This document shows positions 9,013 through 20,600 of a stretch of 64,000 nt of DNA, in pieces (position 1 is the stretch's first letter; the number at the start of each line of letters is the position of its first letter). The notes under the pieces are model-generated. The model had not been told where the DNA came from, searched no databases, and saw only the letters and a program-made list of their open reading frames with translations. This DNA is from Diphasiastrum complanatum (Eukaryota; Streptophyta; Lycopodiopsida; Lycopodiales; Lycopodiaceae). Position numbers and translations under genes: made by a program. The stretch spans positions 37,670,949 through 37,734,948 of the forward strand of contig CM055106.1 in NCBI GenBank assembly GCA_029204225.1, given 5' to 3'.

Positions 9013-12000
9013 TTCTTCCCCCCTTATTCAAGTTCTGTCCTCAAAACTTAAAGCTGGGAAAGTTCCTCCTTAAGCTTCCTTCCTGTTCCCAGGAATCGTC
9101 ATCATCCATACATTCCTTCCATCGAACCAGATGCTTGGTAACTATACGATTTCACAATCGTTTAGTTCTTGTATCCAAGATCTTTCCGGGTTCAAGCGGA
9201 GACACACCCGATGATTCATCCAACAAGTCCAATCGATCTCCAGATCCAAGATGCTCTCCTTCACGTAGACTCTTTCAGAGATGGCTTACGTGAAATACGG
9301 GATGCACTTGAGATCCATCTGGGGGTTCCGATTGGTAAGCTAAGGATCCGATCTTTCTCAAGATCTAATTGGTCCTCTAAATTTTAGGGGACAATTAATA
9401 ATGCTTGTTGGTACACATTACACTCGAATCCTTCGAGATTCTAAAAAATACCCAATCCCCCACTTGGAAGTCTCTCGGTGATCTTTTCAGACTTGCATAA
9501 TGTCAGTCCCCATCCTGGGTACACTAGACATTCTCACGTGCAAACCGTAGCATTTCCTACAAATCAAGTAGGAAATCTGCTACTTTCTAAAACTTGATCG
9601 ACCGAGTCTCAACCATAATAGGTGACCCAGGCTCAAATTCATACATAAGCATAAACGGGCTATTTCCGGTAGCCGAATGCTTACTATAACTCAATCTCCA
9701 TCAAGGATAACATCCTCTCCGAGGAGATTGCTAAAATATGAATACATATCTTAACTAATCTTCTGATCACGCGAGTAATCCTTCTTTTAAATGATCAAGT
9801 ATAACTAGAATCTGAATTAGGATTCGTCAATCATAATTCATCGGATTCTTGTCCTATACTCAATAAAAGAAGGCAACTACCAATGATTAGAAGAACTTTA
9901 AGTTCAGAGTCATCTCTAGTTTAGCAAATACGGCCACCAAAAGCAACCAGTAAACTTCGAATCACGAATGTTCATAATGTCACTTTGGTAATTCTTAAAG
10001 CCTAACCAGATGCTCTAATTACTTGGTCTTTACCCAAATAAACATAGTTGATTAGGTAAGATGGCCAATCATTACCAAAATTACACTATCTTGTTTATTC
10101 ATCCGCGGTAACCTACCGTGAACACAATCTCCTCCTATTTAGGTATATCTTAGAATCTGAGTTATGATTCACCAATCTCAACTCTCCAGATTCCTGAGAC
10201 CATACCATATCATAAGAGTGCAATACAGTTCTTAAAAGACACGAGCTGTTCACAAAGTCCTTTCCATCTGGAAAGTTCCAGACTTTTACAACTCACATAC
10301 GGTGCCAATATAAGGATTGTAATCTAAAAAACGCCCTTACTTTAGACATGGCACAAATTGTCATTCCAAAGTTAGGGTCCCAATCTAGAATACGTCTAGA
10401 TTTTCCTCGTAAGTTCTAACCTATAATAACTTAAGATTTACCGGAACCTCATTACGTGAAGTTCTAACTTTTGGCAACCCACAACTATCCAACTCTCCTG
10501 AGTCTTCCGAGATAGCATTCCATCCTTTCCGAACGGGAAAGATAAGTCCCAAAAGTTTTCGTGTATTCTATGCACACTCATCAGTAAATGAATCCAAAAC
10601 GACTCATAAATGTTGTGACTTATAAGCAATACATTTCAACAATAATATCCATAAGTAAGATTTCTATTGTTGATTTACAACAACTAACACAAAAGTAGCA
10701 CTCCTGACTCGGCTAGCTGTATCGGATTTAGAAAATATTTAAATGTCTCGGTGTGGTACCAAAACACCACATTTAATCTGATTCTAAATCAATCTTAGGT
10801 TAATAAGCAATTCTCAAAGAGAAATTACCATAACCTAGCGAGAAATTGTCTTAAACACAATTCTCATCAATATGCCTATGTACCAACAACTAGTTTATGC
10901 ATGCAAATAAACTTAGTTCACGGAATACTTTGTAGATCCACAGGATTAGAAGTTTGTACAAAAGGTTTTAATGATCCACAAAGATTCACTACATAGCATA
11001 TCTCTACAAATAACTCATGATCTGTACACAACACTTTCATAACCGAGAATCCTGTAACTAGGTTATTCTCTAAGAGAGAATATTAGTGCTATTTCACATC
11101 CAAAATCTCAACCGGAGATTATCTTAAAAGAATATATTGTTAGCATGAATTTCTTCCCTTGCATCAACCCACGGATCTCAGTCCAAACTAAGATCAAGTT
11201 GACTATATCCAACAAGGAACAGGTTTCAACAAACCTCCCATCTTGCAATAGAATTCCAAGTTCTGACACAAATCAATCGGACTTGTTATCAGCCACTTTT
11301 CTACCGCAAGAGTACTTTCTAAATTTCTCCCCTTTAAATCTTCAAACCAGATATCTACTATAATCCATAAAGGATTTCTGTAATATCTAAATATCCTATC
11401 GTTTCTGATTTATAAAACAGGTCCATCATCAATATAACAGATTCCTCCCTGAATCTTTGACTGATGCTTCTCCTTGATAATTCTCTTCTCTTCCTACTTC
11501 TCCCCCTTTTTAACAGGTTTCGACCCGAGTTTCTAAGGGGTGCAGATCAATCGAGATTTGCCCACGAGAAGAGTCAAAGAAGAGATCCGAGAAAATCTTG
11601 AAAGCCAAAAGAAGTGTTGCATCATTGTAAGTAAATACCAATGATGTCCCAACACAATGACTTTAACAAAAGATCTTTGTTATTACCAAGCTTGAGAATT
11701 GACTCGTAGATCAGAAACGGATTACTTGAAGATTCAAGTAGAGAAAACAACTTTAGAAAACGGTTTCATTAACCATTTCTGTGACATCGTCCATGGTCAA
11801 CGGGTAATCAGAATTACCTTCCAAGGAATCACAAAAAAGTCGGGTTTATTTTATGAGTTAAGAAATTCACCAATATATCTTTTATAAAGAAATAGCTTGC
11901 CGGGTTTCTGGTTTTGTAAATTTGAGATATCCAAAAAAAGGGGTCATGACCAATATCTCAAATTTTTGACAAAACACCCGTTTTATGACCGACAATATTT

Positions 12001-13100
12001 GGCATCACTAAGATTTACGACCATACTACAGTCAACTGATCCAGTTAGTTTCAGATCTTCATTTTGGAATTGCCTGCGTCCCATACCACAGGTTTTTCCT
12101 TCACGAAGGCCCTCCACTTCCCGATCAAAGTGTCAGAAAAAAAATAATACAAGTATATGAAGTTCTCGGGAATTTATAAAAAAATTCCAACTCCAACTCA
12201 AACAAATAGTGTTGGTATGCCCTCGGCTTCAAGCACATCAAGAAACAACTTTTTCGTTCCATTTCAGTTTCCATCCTAGGCTTCTAGGCCCTTTTGGCCG
12301 TGCATAATGCTGAAAAAACGACACCTTGGCCAAAAAATCCAAGAATTCACGTTCTCGGTTGCCCATTGCAGTTAATAAAGCGAATATACATTTCGTCAAT
12401 TGTAAAAAAGCCTTACGGAATCCCCCACCAAGAATTCAGCCCAGTCACAGCACTATGGGTTGCATCCTCCCCCACGAGGAGGCTTATCCAAAGCAAAAAA
12501 CCGACCAAATTCACTCGTTTTTATCTGGGACGTTGTGTAAGCTAACAAGCTCGCCCAACGGTTTATCCAGTCATCGACAACTTTGGGCTTTCAATCGCTG
12601 GAAAAAATTTCCGGTTGTTAGCCCAAGCTATATATCACAATGGCTAAAATAATTATCAAATAGATTTTGCATTTGGTTTCTTCTGTTTGTTGTCAAAATG
12701 AAATTCCAACACATTGTGGTCTAAAATTTTAACCATGTGTTGAAAATTTTAGGGGGTCATCACAGCCGAGTGATGCCGGGCAAATTTTCAGTTGCCACCC
12801 CTAACCCGAATTTCATTCATCCATTTGCATTTAAAAACCGAAAAATTATAAAAAATTTACGTTCGGTTGAACTCATTACGGGTACAAATTTCCTAATAGA
12901 GCACGGACCAAAAAAACGTAGTTTTACCAAACCAGAATGTGCTTGTAGGATTTATACCAATGAGCATTTGCACAATGGGTCGTGCAACAAATTCGCAAAA
13001 AAACCACTGTACGCATCGAAATCTAATTCACACAATTTTTAAGCCATGAAGACATCAGAAGAACTTAACTGCATTTAATTTTAAGTAGTCTATAACTACC
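9013..13100 (-). mobile_element. Gypsy-like non-coding interior, copy 1 (LARD-like)
   Basis: Follows the PPT of the LTR to its left. There is no gag or pol in any frame, but the order of short blocks is conserved with 40218-43400: TTCTTCCCCCCT then GTCCTCAAAAC; GATTCGTCAATCATAA; AACACCACATTTA; CAAACTAAGAT; GGGTTTCxGxTTTTGTAAAT; GTCCCATACCAC. Two copies with one layout and no coding suggest a large non-autonomous retrotransposon derivative, or an unusually long untranslated region of a chromovirus. The right boundary near 13.1 kb is uncertain. Confidence 0.5.
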
Positions 13101-13162
13101 CAAAAAAATGCCTATGGAAAGCCAAAAAAACGAAAACCCAAAAAAAGCTACAATGCCCAGCG

Positions 13163-13183
13163 CCCCCCCCCCCCCCCCCCCCC
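13163..13183. repeat. Poly-C run
   Basis: Twenty-one consecutive C residues, followed by TCACGG and then TTTAGGGTTTA. The run length may be a sequencing or assembly artefact. Confidence 0.9.
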
Positions 13184-13325
13184 TCACGGTTTAGGGTTTA
13201 CTATTTAATATCGTATGTGGTCTATTGTGTTTACTTTTTGAACTTTGAACATTAACGATTAAAGGTTTTAAGTTTATAAACTATGACTATCATGGCACAA
13301 ACAAGAAAATTGAAATAGATTATAG

Positions 13326-14057
<732 letters not shown>

Positions 14058-14920
14058 ATGGTGCGGAAAAAACAGGGGGAGCCCTTGCTCCCCTCCCCGG
14101 ACATCCATCGTTGCTCAAACATCACTACCTGAGCCTGAGGAGGTCGCTGCTCGGGCAGCGCTACCTGAGCAAGGTGCTGAGTGGCTGCTACCCGAGCAAT
14201 TCGTGGCTCAGACAGCAACGCTGCCTAAGCAAGGTGTTGCTCAGATTGCTACTCAGGCTTAGCAGAAGCTTGAGCAAACCCCACTACTTGTGGATCAGCA
14301 GCCTGATGCTCAAGTTGACTATGCTGAGGCTACTCATACTCCCTCTACTCCTATCCCATCTCTCCCAACTGATTATTCTCCTATGCATGCCTATGAACAA
14401 TATGTCATCTCCTACCTTGAACAACATAAAATGGAATTCCAAGTCATGAAGAATGAATTGCTGAGGCTCAAAACACAGCTCATATCATTGTGGAAGAAAA
14501 AACTCAAATGGGTGCTCAAATTACTGCTTTGCAGGGAGAACTCAGCGTATTACGAGATTCACAAGGGACACTGGTACATACCTCTACGAAGATCCATGAG
14601 CCCGAACAAGAATTGGTTCAACATAAAGAAGACACTAAAACTTGGGCCTCATTATTCACGAAACATGACGAGTCTTCACCTATGACTAGTGTCATTGTTG
14701 CCACTCTTTCTGAAGAGAAATTGAGAGAACAAAAAGCATGTACGAGTGAGAGGTATTCCTGATACCCAAGATGCCATGCAAGAAGCTAGTCGTTTCTTGA
14801 ACACCAGCTTAACATTTATGCAAGTTAGAGAGAGGAGAAAAGCTTTTCAAGCTGCTAGTGATTCCGGACAAATTGCCATTTATAGAGATCGACAAGCGAA
14901 ATATATCACTAAGAACTAGG
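14058..14920 (+). pseudogene. LINE ORF1-like protein, broken
   Basis: Begins MVRKKQGEPLLPSP in frame with an ATG, then shifts. Next come acidic Ala/Glu/Gln-rich repeats (LPEPEEVAARAALPEQ), a coiled-coil candidate (YLEQHKMEFQVMKNELLRLK and the next frame's QITALQGELSVLRDSQ), then LREQKACTSE followed by RGIPDTQDAMQEASRFL. The last part ends RERRKAFQAASDSG. Coiled coil followed by an RRM-like 'RGIP' block and a basic C-terminal domain is the layout of L1-type ORF1 RNA-binding proteins. At least three frame breaks make it non-functional. Confidence 0.6.
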
Positions 14921-14984
14921 GAATTGGGGTCCTCGGGCATGGGAGTGCTCGGGGCCCCCTTCCGCTCAACTTAAGAATTGGAGT

Positions 14985-15350
14985 GCGGAATTGTAATGGA
15001 ATTCAGTCATCATCCACAGCTAACGATCCAGTTGATTTTATTGCACAAGGTGATATCTTGCTATTTACTGAGACATGGTAGTGTAGTGAGAGAGGTTTAT
15101 TAGATTTCCCAGGTTTTCAATGGTACTCAACATTCCGGACAGTGACACATTCCGCAAGTGGCAACGGCTCAGGTGGGGTGGCATGTTGGTATAGAGAGAT
15201 CCTACAGCCAATCATTGAGTCCATCGGTCATGATATATAGGCACGATATTTGGATTCGTCTTAATGGACAGGGTATTGGCCTGGATAGGGATATCTTTAT
15301 GGCAGTCTGTTACTTCCCACATATGACTTCCTCTTTTGCAAATGTTGATG
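14985..15350 (+). pseudogene. LINE ORF2 endonuclease domain remnant
   Basis: Reads RIGVRNCNGIQ, then DILLFTETW, then GLLDFPGFQWYSTF and GGVACWYR, then DIWIRLNGQ and FMAVCYFPH. This is the start of an endonuclease/exonuclease/phosphatase fold; the Glu of LLFTETW corresponds to the metal-binding Glu of apurinic-type LINE endonucleases. A stop sits right after ETW and the frame shifts near 15230. The reverse transcriptase that should follow is missing. Confidence 0.65.
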
Positions 15351-15642
15351 TTGATCTATCATCGAACATTATCATATATTCAGAGTGTGGTTATATACCA
15401 CTGACTGGCGCACTACTACTTCTTCAGATCACTCACCTCTCTCCTTCCACCTTGGACATATCATACCACCTCCTCCATATCCCTCTTCTTCTACCTCTAA
15501 TCAGACACCAAAATACATTTTTGATCAGACTTAGAATCTCAAGCTGCTTTTCTCAACACTGCTTTACATGCAACTGCCTCTATAACTTTTCCATCTCACC
15601 GAACTCGTCCCAAACCCTCATCTCGATCAGCACAACCCCGGT

Positions 15643-16350
15643 ATGACGTTGAATGGCATTATTACCAACAACAAGTCATCCATGCACAATGCCATTCACC
15701 TCACCTACTCCGTGATGCTCGTCGTGTATGCCACAGTGTTCTCCGCAATAAAAAAGTGCACTGACTTCTATCGGAATCGCTTCTTAGAGCTTGATGTATC
15801 GGGCTTCCCAATTCAGCCACAATACTCAGACTTTGGGTTATCACGTTGTTTGAGATTCACATTGAGACAGATCAAAGTATCTTCACATCAGCTTGAGGTT
15901 GAGACAGGACGCTTCCAATGTAGCCCGTGTGATGACACAATATGTCAGATGTGTTCGCTAGGAGAGGTCGATACCAAGGAGAATTTCCTCTTCAGATGTC
16001 CTGTTTACAATGAGATACATGGTCGATATTACTACCTATTCAAAGACTCAACTACTATTTTACGTTCTCTCATTGCCAACGAGGATCCTCAACGTGTAGC
16101 CCTTATGATACACATGTCCCTGATGAGGAGAGTTTCTACTCAGTCAATAATTAAAGATACACAGCCTCAGATTACAGCTTCCATCTCCAGGAGGAGAGCT
16201 CGGACAGACTCAGAGACAGCTGACGAGGATACTCCTATTCTGAGAGATCACCATTGTGATCAGCATGAGTGCATAGCATCTCACAAATCTGAAATTCTGA
16301 CCTCCAAAGGGAGAGCTACTATTGGGAGACGATGTCCCAATCAGCACTAG
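15643..16350 (+). pseudogene. LINE ORF2 C-terminal Cys-rich region
   Basis: An open 235-codon frame. Residues ~64-130 read LRFTLRQIKVSSHQLEVETGRF, then CQMCSLGEVDTKENFLFRCP. Non-LTR elements commonly end with 'R.g.h.le.e.gr....C..C...v.d..HfL..CP'. The His usually preceding FLxxCP is Asn here, and the upstream reverse transcriptase is gone. The tail (TADEDTPILRD onwards) is charged and unrecognised. Confidence 0.6.
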
Positions 16351-16691
16351 ATTCTGAGTCTAGTCCTCGTCATCGTGTCTCCACAGCTCCTCCGATTCCG
16401 TCAAGCACTCATATCACATCCTTTTTCAGCCGTCCTAGTTGAAAGCATTTGAAATTTTGCAGATCTATAGCTTGTGTCTGCAGGCCCACTGTGCTTTTTT
16501 TGGCAGGGGCATTTGCACTTATTGTATCATCTCTCATACTTACTTTATGAGAGTAGAGTAGAGATCTATCTACTAGTTCTCGTCTAGCAGATGTTTGTTT
16601 TACTGGAGACATTCATATGCTCCTTCTAGTATTTATCACACTTGAGATGTACTTATTTGGCCTTATATGCCTTTTGGCATTAAAGAGACAT

Positions 16692-16695
<4 letters not shown>

Positions 16696-16758
<63 letters not shown>

Positions 16759-16785
16759 GTGCGCGCAAGCAAGCAAGCAAGCACA
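16696..16785. repeat. (CT)n tail plus short (AAGC)n
   Basis: About 30 CT units directly after the LINE 3' end, then GCGTGCGCGC and about four AAGC units. Confidence 0.95.
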
Positions 16786-17560
16786 CAAAACCCTCAATAC
16801 TTACTCTCACAGCCCTTGAGAAATCAACAAACCTCTAATCTTGGTTTGCATTGATGGTACATGGTTTCATTGCACACGTGGCACATGTGGATAATCTTGC
16901 TTTAGCATGCAATAGATTTGGACAGTGCTCTCAACAATTGTTTTATTAAAACATATGATTGAATCAAGAGGATGAAAAATCCATACATTTTTCTTAGTTG
17001 AAAATCTTCCTGCAGCGCACAGTTTAATTTAAAAGACTGTTCACACAAAAAACGCTATCAGATAAGCCTACGTATTGATTCTTTTGTGCAAGATCAGAGC
17101 CACAACTTGAACCATTCAGGAAAAAACCAGGAAGCCCTAACATCTACACTATCTAGCGGTTTGTAGGATTGGATCTTGAAAAACCAGTGATCCGAAAGTC
17201 AGTCGATTGTCCATAAAGATGAAATCTGCATGTGCAGCGAGAAAGATATTATGCACCACAGTGGCCTCTGCTATAGCATTGGAAAATCTAAAACTTCTAC
17301 CAGCATGATCATGCATCCACATGACTGGGACATCATATTTTCTCTCCTAATCTTTTCCTCCTGATCTCACAAGCCATCACTCAGTCTTCAACTAGGAACA
17401 TAATCAACAATCATGTACGACAGGGTTAAGGCTGCTATACAAAAGCTCTTTTTCCACTGGAACAACAAGTAACATGTAACGGTACACCAAGAATCAGCCA
17501 GAAAAAATGCATATATACAACATTGACATTCTTAAGTCTGTAGCCCAGAAAGCTAAAGTG
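16786..17560 (-). other. 3' flank / probable 3' UTR of the ArfGAP gene
   Basis: Non-coding. On the minus strand AATAAA occurs at 16947-16942, about 615 bp beyond the stop, and is a possible polyadenylation signal. I looked here for an exon encoding the family C-terminus (SSL-K-IAGET-KKL-LAS-DLQDRIL) and did not find one. Confidence 0.4.
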
Positions 17561-17680
17561 CTAGCTCGCCTGCATTGATATTTTTGCGACCAACTGACTT
17601 GCAGACAAATCCACTGAAGACACGTTTGAATTTCCTTCGTCTCGATCAAAAAAGTCAGCACTTGATATTGAGGAAGAGTT
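17561..17680 (-). CDS. AGD8-like: ArfGAP exon 6 (last located exon)
   Basis: Acceptor TTTTTGCAG|AAC. Encodes [16 protein letters not shown], then [21 protein letters not shown] and TAG at 17563-17561. Relatives read ...QASQDLSSLKNI... at this point, so the TAG sits where Gln (CAG) is expected. It is either a nonsense change, a genuine short C-terminus, or the exon ends at ATGCAG with a rare GC donor and a last exon I could not find. Confidence 0.78.
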   Translation of the reverse strand, partial: NSSSISSADFFDRDEGNSNVSSVDLSASQLVAKISMQAS

Positions 17681-20600
17681 CTGCAAAAATTCCATGTTAT
17701 AAGCACAATAGCTTCATATCTACAGATACTTTAGACTTCATTTCTACAATCGATTACCATGGGCACAAGTGCAATCACAATGTCAATCACCAAAATTTTG
17801 GGACATATTAAAAAGATTTTAAATCACAGAAGCGTGAGGTATATTGTACCACAAACTTCTGAAGGCGCATGTGACCATCACCATCAGCTACATTGATTTG
17901 ATCATTGAAAAACTGGGTGGAAGATATAGATTTTGCATTGGCAAACTTCATTTGTGCCTCATTGCTTTCTTCAATCTGCGAGAATCTCATGGTTAGTTGG
18001 TTGGCCACAACTAGCCTCTACTATCTAGGATGTTATACAAATAACTGAGAATCAAAAATAACTGGGAATCAGCATCCAGAACTGCTTTGAACAATTATCT
18101 CAATCTTCCTCTGACATTGGTATGCGCATATTGAGGTGCAAGTGATAAATATAGAACTTCCAGAAACGGCAGCAAGTATCCAGCAATTGAATCATTTATA
18201 TGCTTATAGCATAAAACAGACAAAGACTACCTTAGGGATTAATAACCTGCCTGGAAATCACTGAACCTGCCAAGCAAAAATGGTATCTGGACCATCGAGT
18301 AATTTTTTATGCTAATAGCATAAACCAGACGGACCACCTTATTAGTATTAATGTCAATAAACTGTCTTGAAATTAATAAGCCTGCAAATGAAAAATCTAC
18401 AGACTACTTCACACAAGTAACATAGTGGCATGCCATATCAGCTACCATAGAAGCTCCTTACCTGTACCTTGGAACGGCTGTTACTAGCTGCTTTCGGGTT
18501 TCCAATGCTAGTAAAGTCATTAAAAAAATCTCCAGTAGCTGAAGGGGCAGAGACATGACTCGTGTTTGAGCTGCTCGCTGTGAACGCAGGCTGGTCATCC
18601 ATGTACACAAAACGAGAAGTCCGCGGCGCAGATTGTGCAACTGCAGTTGTTGGGACAATAGGTTCTGGCGGAAGCTCAATAGGTTTCTGATCATACAAGC
18701 CTTCGTTTGGCTACATACAAAAGCAAATCCCAGATGTTAGTGAAGCATGCCACGTAGCCCTAACTGTTAAGGCTTTAAGAATGTACACAGCAACTCAAAC
18801 AAAGACATTCTGAATGCTACACATATCTACTTACAATCTTGTTTCAAATTACGGCCAATGATTGTTGTATAAAAACTGTGGCTTTTAGAGTTAACTCCAG
18901 GACACTACCCAATGCTCCTCAAACATAACAAAATACACACGCAATCTTGAGGCATTATTCTCAAACAACACGAGCGAACCCCACTTTTACAGGTTGAGCA
19001 TCTGACTCCTAACTTATAAAAGTGTAGGGAGACCTGAAACTTAGTACCTTGAAGGTAAGTTTTTTAACTCCCAAACCGCCAGCAGACTTAGAACCCCCGA
19101 TTTTCTTTGCTCCGAGTGCTGAAGGCTTCTTAACTGAACTAACAGAGTAAGTGACCGTGGCAGCTGGAGGTTCAGAATGTTGCTCGGTAATGGGATTGTC
19201 CGTATCAGCATCTGAGGCTTCAACTTTGAAGTAACTGTCATCTAGCCCAGAAGGTTCTTCAGTTGGAGATTCAGGAAGAGAAGGAGAAGGTACTGAAACT
19301 ACTCCAGTCGCACTGCCAGGACTCTTAGCAACTTCTTTAGCAAGCAGCTGCTTATATAGTTCTGCTGCCCTGGAGGTATACTTTGACTCAATCTTCCCAC
19401 CATCAGTCCAGCCATGCTGCTTGAAAAACACATGTGCTCTACCATTTCCTCCAAACATCATCAACCTTAGCTGATCTTGACTCCATGAATCCAGATTGGT
19501 GGACCTGTTATCCAAATATGTCATACAGACTAAATTATCAGATTCTATGGCTTTACAAAAAAAAATCATGTTGTGACTAACAGCAGCACATCCCAAGAAA
19601 CCTAGGACTTCCATCATAATACATCACGAACTTAATTGATAACAGAGCAAACCTACATCGAACAGCATATTTCACTTCTCTACAAAGTTTGGATTAAACT
19701 TTGAGCTTCCATCAACATGGAAGCCCTGACATAGCTTGCAAAAATCAACAAAGCAGGAAAGTTCTGGCTAATAGACCTTCAATCAGATGGTGCTTATAAA
19801 GATCTTTCACAAAAAGCAAGCAGACATTCTGCTACCTCAGTTACAGGAAAAACATCACATGCAAAACACATAGTGGAGAGGAGAATGCAAGTCCATGAAT
19901 ATAAAAAAGAACAATCATAATGAATGGGATAACAATGATCTCCACAAGACTTTGCTCATTACAAGCTGATTAAGCTGATCTAACCAAGCTAAGTAATGCT
20001 AAACTATGCTACCTATACTTATTGAACTACGAGCTATACATCTGATCCATCAGCCATCCATAATGAGGATCACGGACCTATTGATACCATCTGAAAGCCT
20101 ACAATCTGTGATTTTAGTGCTGGAGACTCTGTAAGACCATTTTACCCTCGAACGACTTTAATAAGTGCCAAATGATGAGCAAACACCAAGAGCTCACGTA
20201 TGTGGTCTGAATGAGTAATAATCTATAAGTGCAAATAGACGTGGTCCATATAGATATCCCTGTAAGTGTGAATGGCCTGATGATTTGCAAGACCCATTTA
20301 TGGAGTATCTTAACTTCAATACTAGATCAACTATGAAAGCTTGAGAAACATAGCTATGGAAACATCACATATAAGGAGAATTGCATAAGCACCTCAAAAA
20401 CCCAAAAGTTAGAAGAAGAAATGAATTGCTAGAGAGAGAGAGAGGAGGGCGTGGGTCCTCCAAATCCCTTGTGAGGCAAGCACCTCCTTTAGATGCATGG
20501 AAAGTCTAGGTGTCAACCATAGGAGTGAGCTACTTGGCCAAGTGGACCACTTGCACTAATTTAATCAACTTACAAAAGGGGTGTCTCATGTATTTAATTA

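Larger units (their letters stand above)
14058..16756 (+). mobile_element. LINE copy B (non-LTR retrotransposon, degraded)
   Basis: In order it has an ORF1-like region (14058-14920), an apurinic-endonuclease-type domain (about 14985-15350), a deletion of the reverse transcriptase, a LINE C-terminal Cys-rich region (about 15830-16100), a 3' untranslated part and a (CT)n tail at 16696-16756. It lies head-on to the 3' end of the ArfGAP gene. The ORF1 blocks and 3' end match copy A at 3.2-4.8 kb. Confidence 0.75.

Noticed and set aside
13185..13205. Telomere-like TTTAGGG next to the poly-C run
   Set aside because: Only one to one and a half units; not an interstitial telomere.
17494..17706. Alternative reading of the ArfGAP tail ([15 protein letters not shown]) as the true C-terminus
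   Set aside because: The similarity to the family end is too short and needs an unsupported deletion or splice.
19505..19617. Upstream extension of ArfGAP exon 3 (start MMEVLGFL)
   Set aside because: A clear acceptor at 19505-19506 and the split Arg codon matching exon 2 show it is intron.
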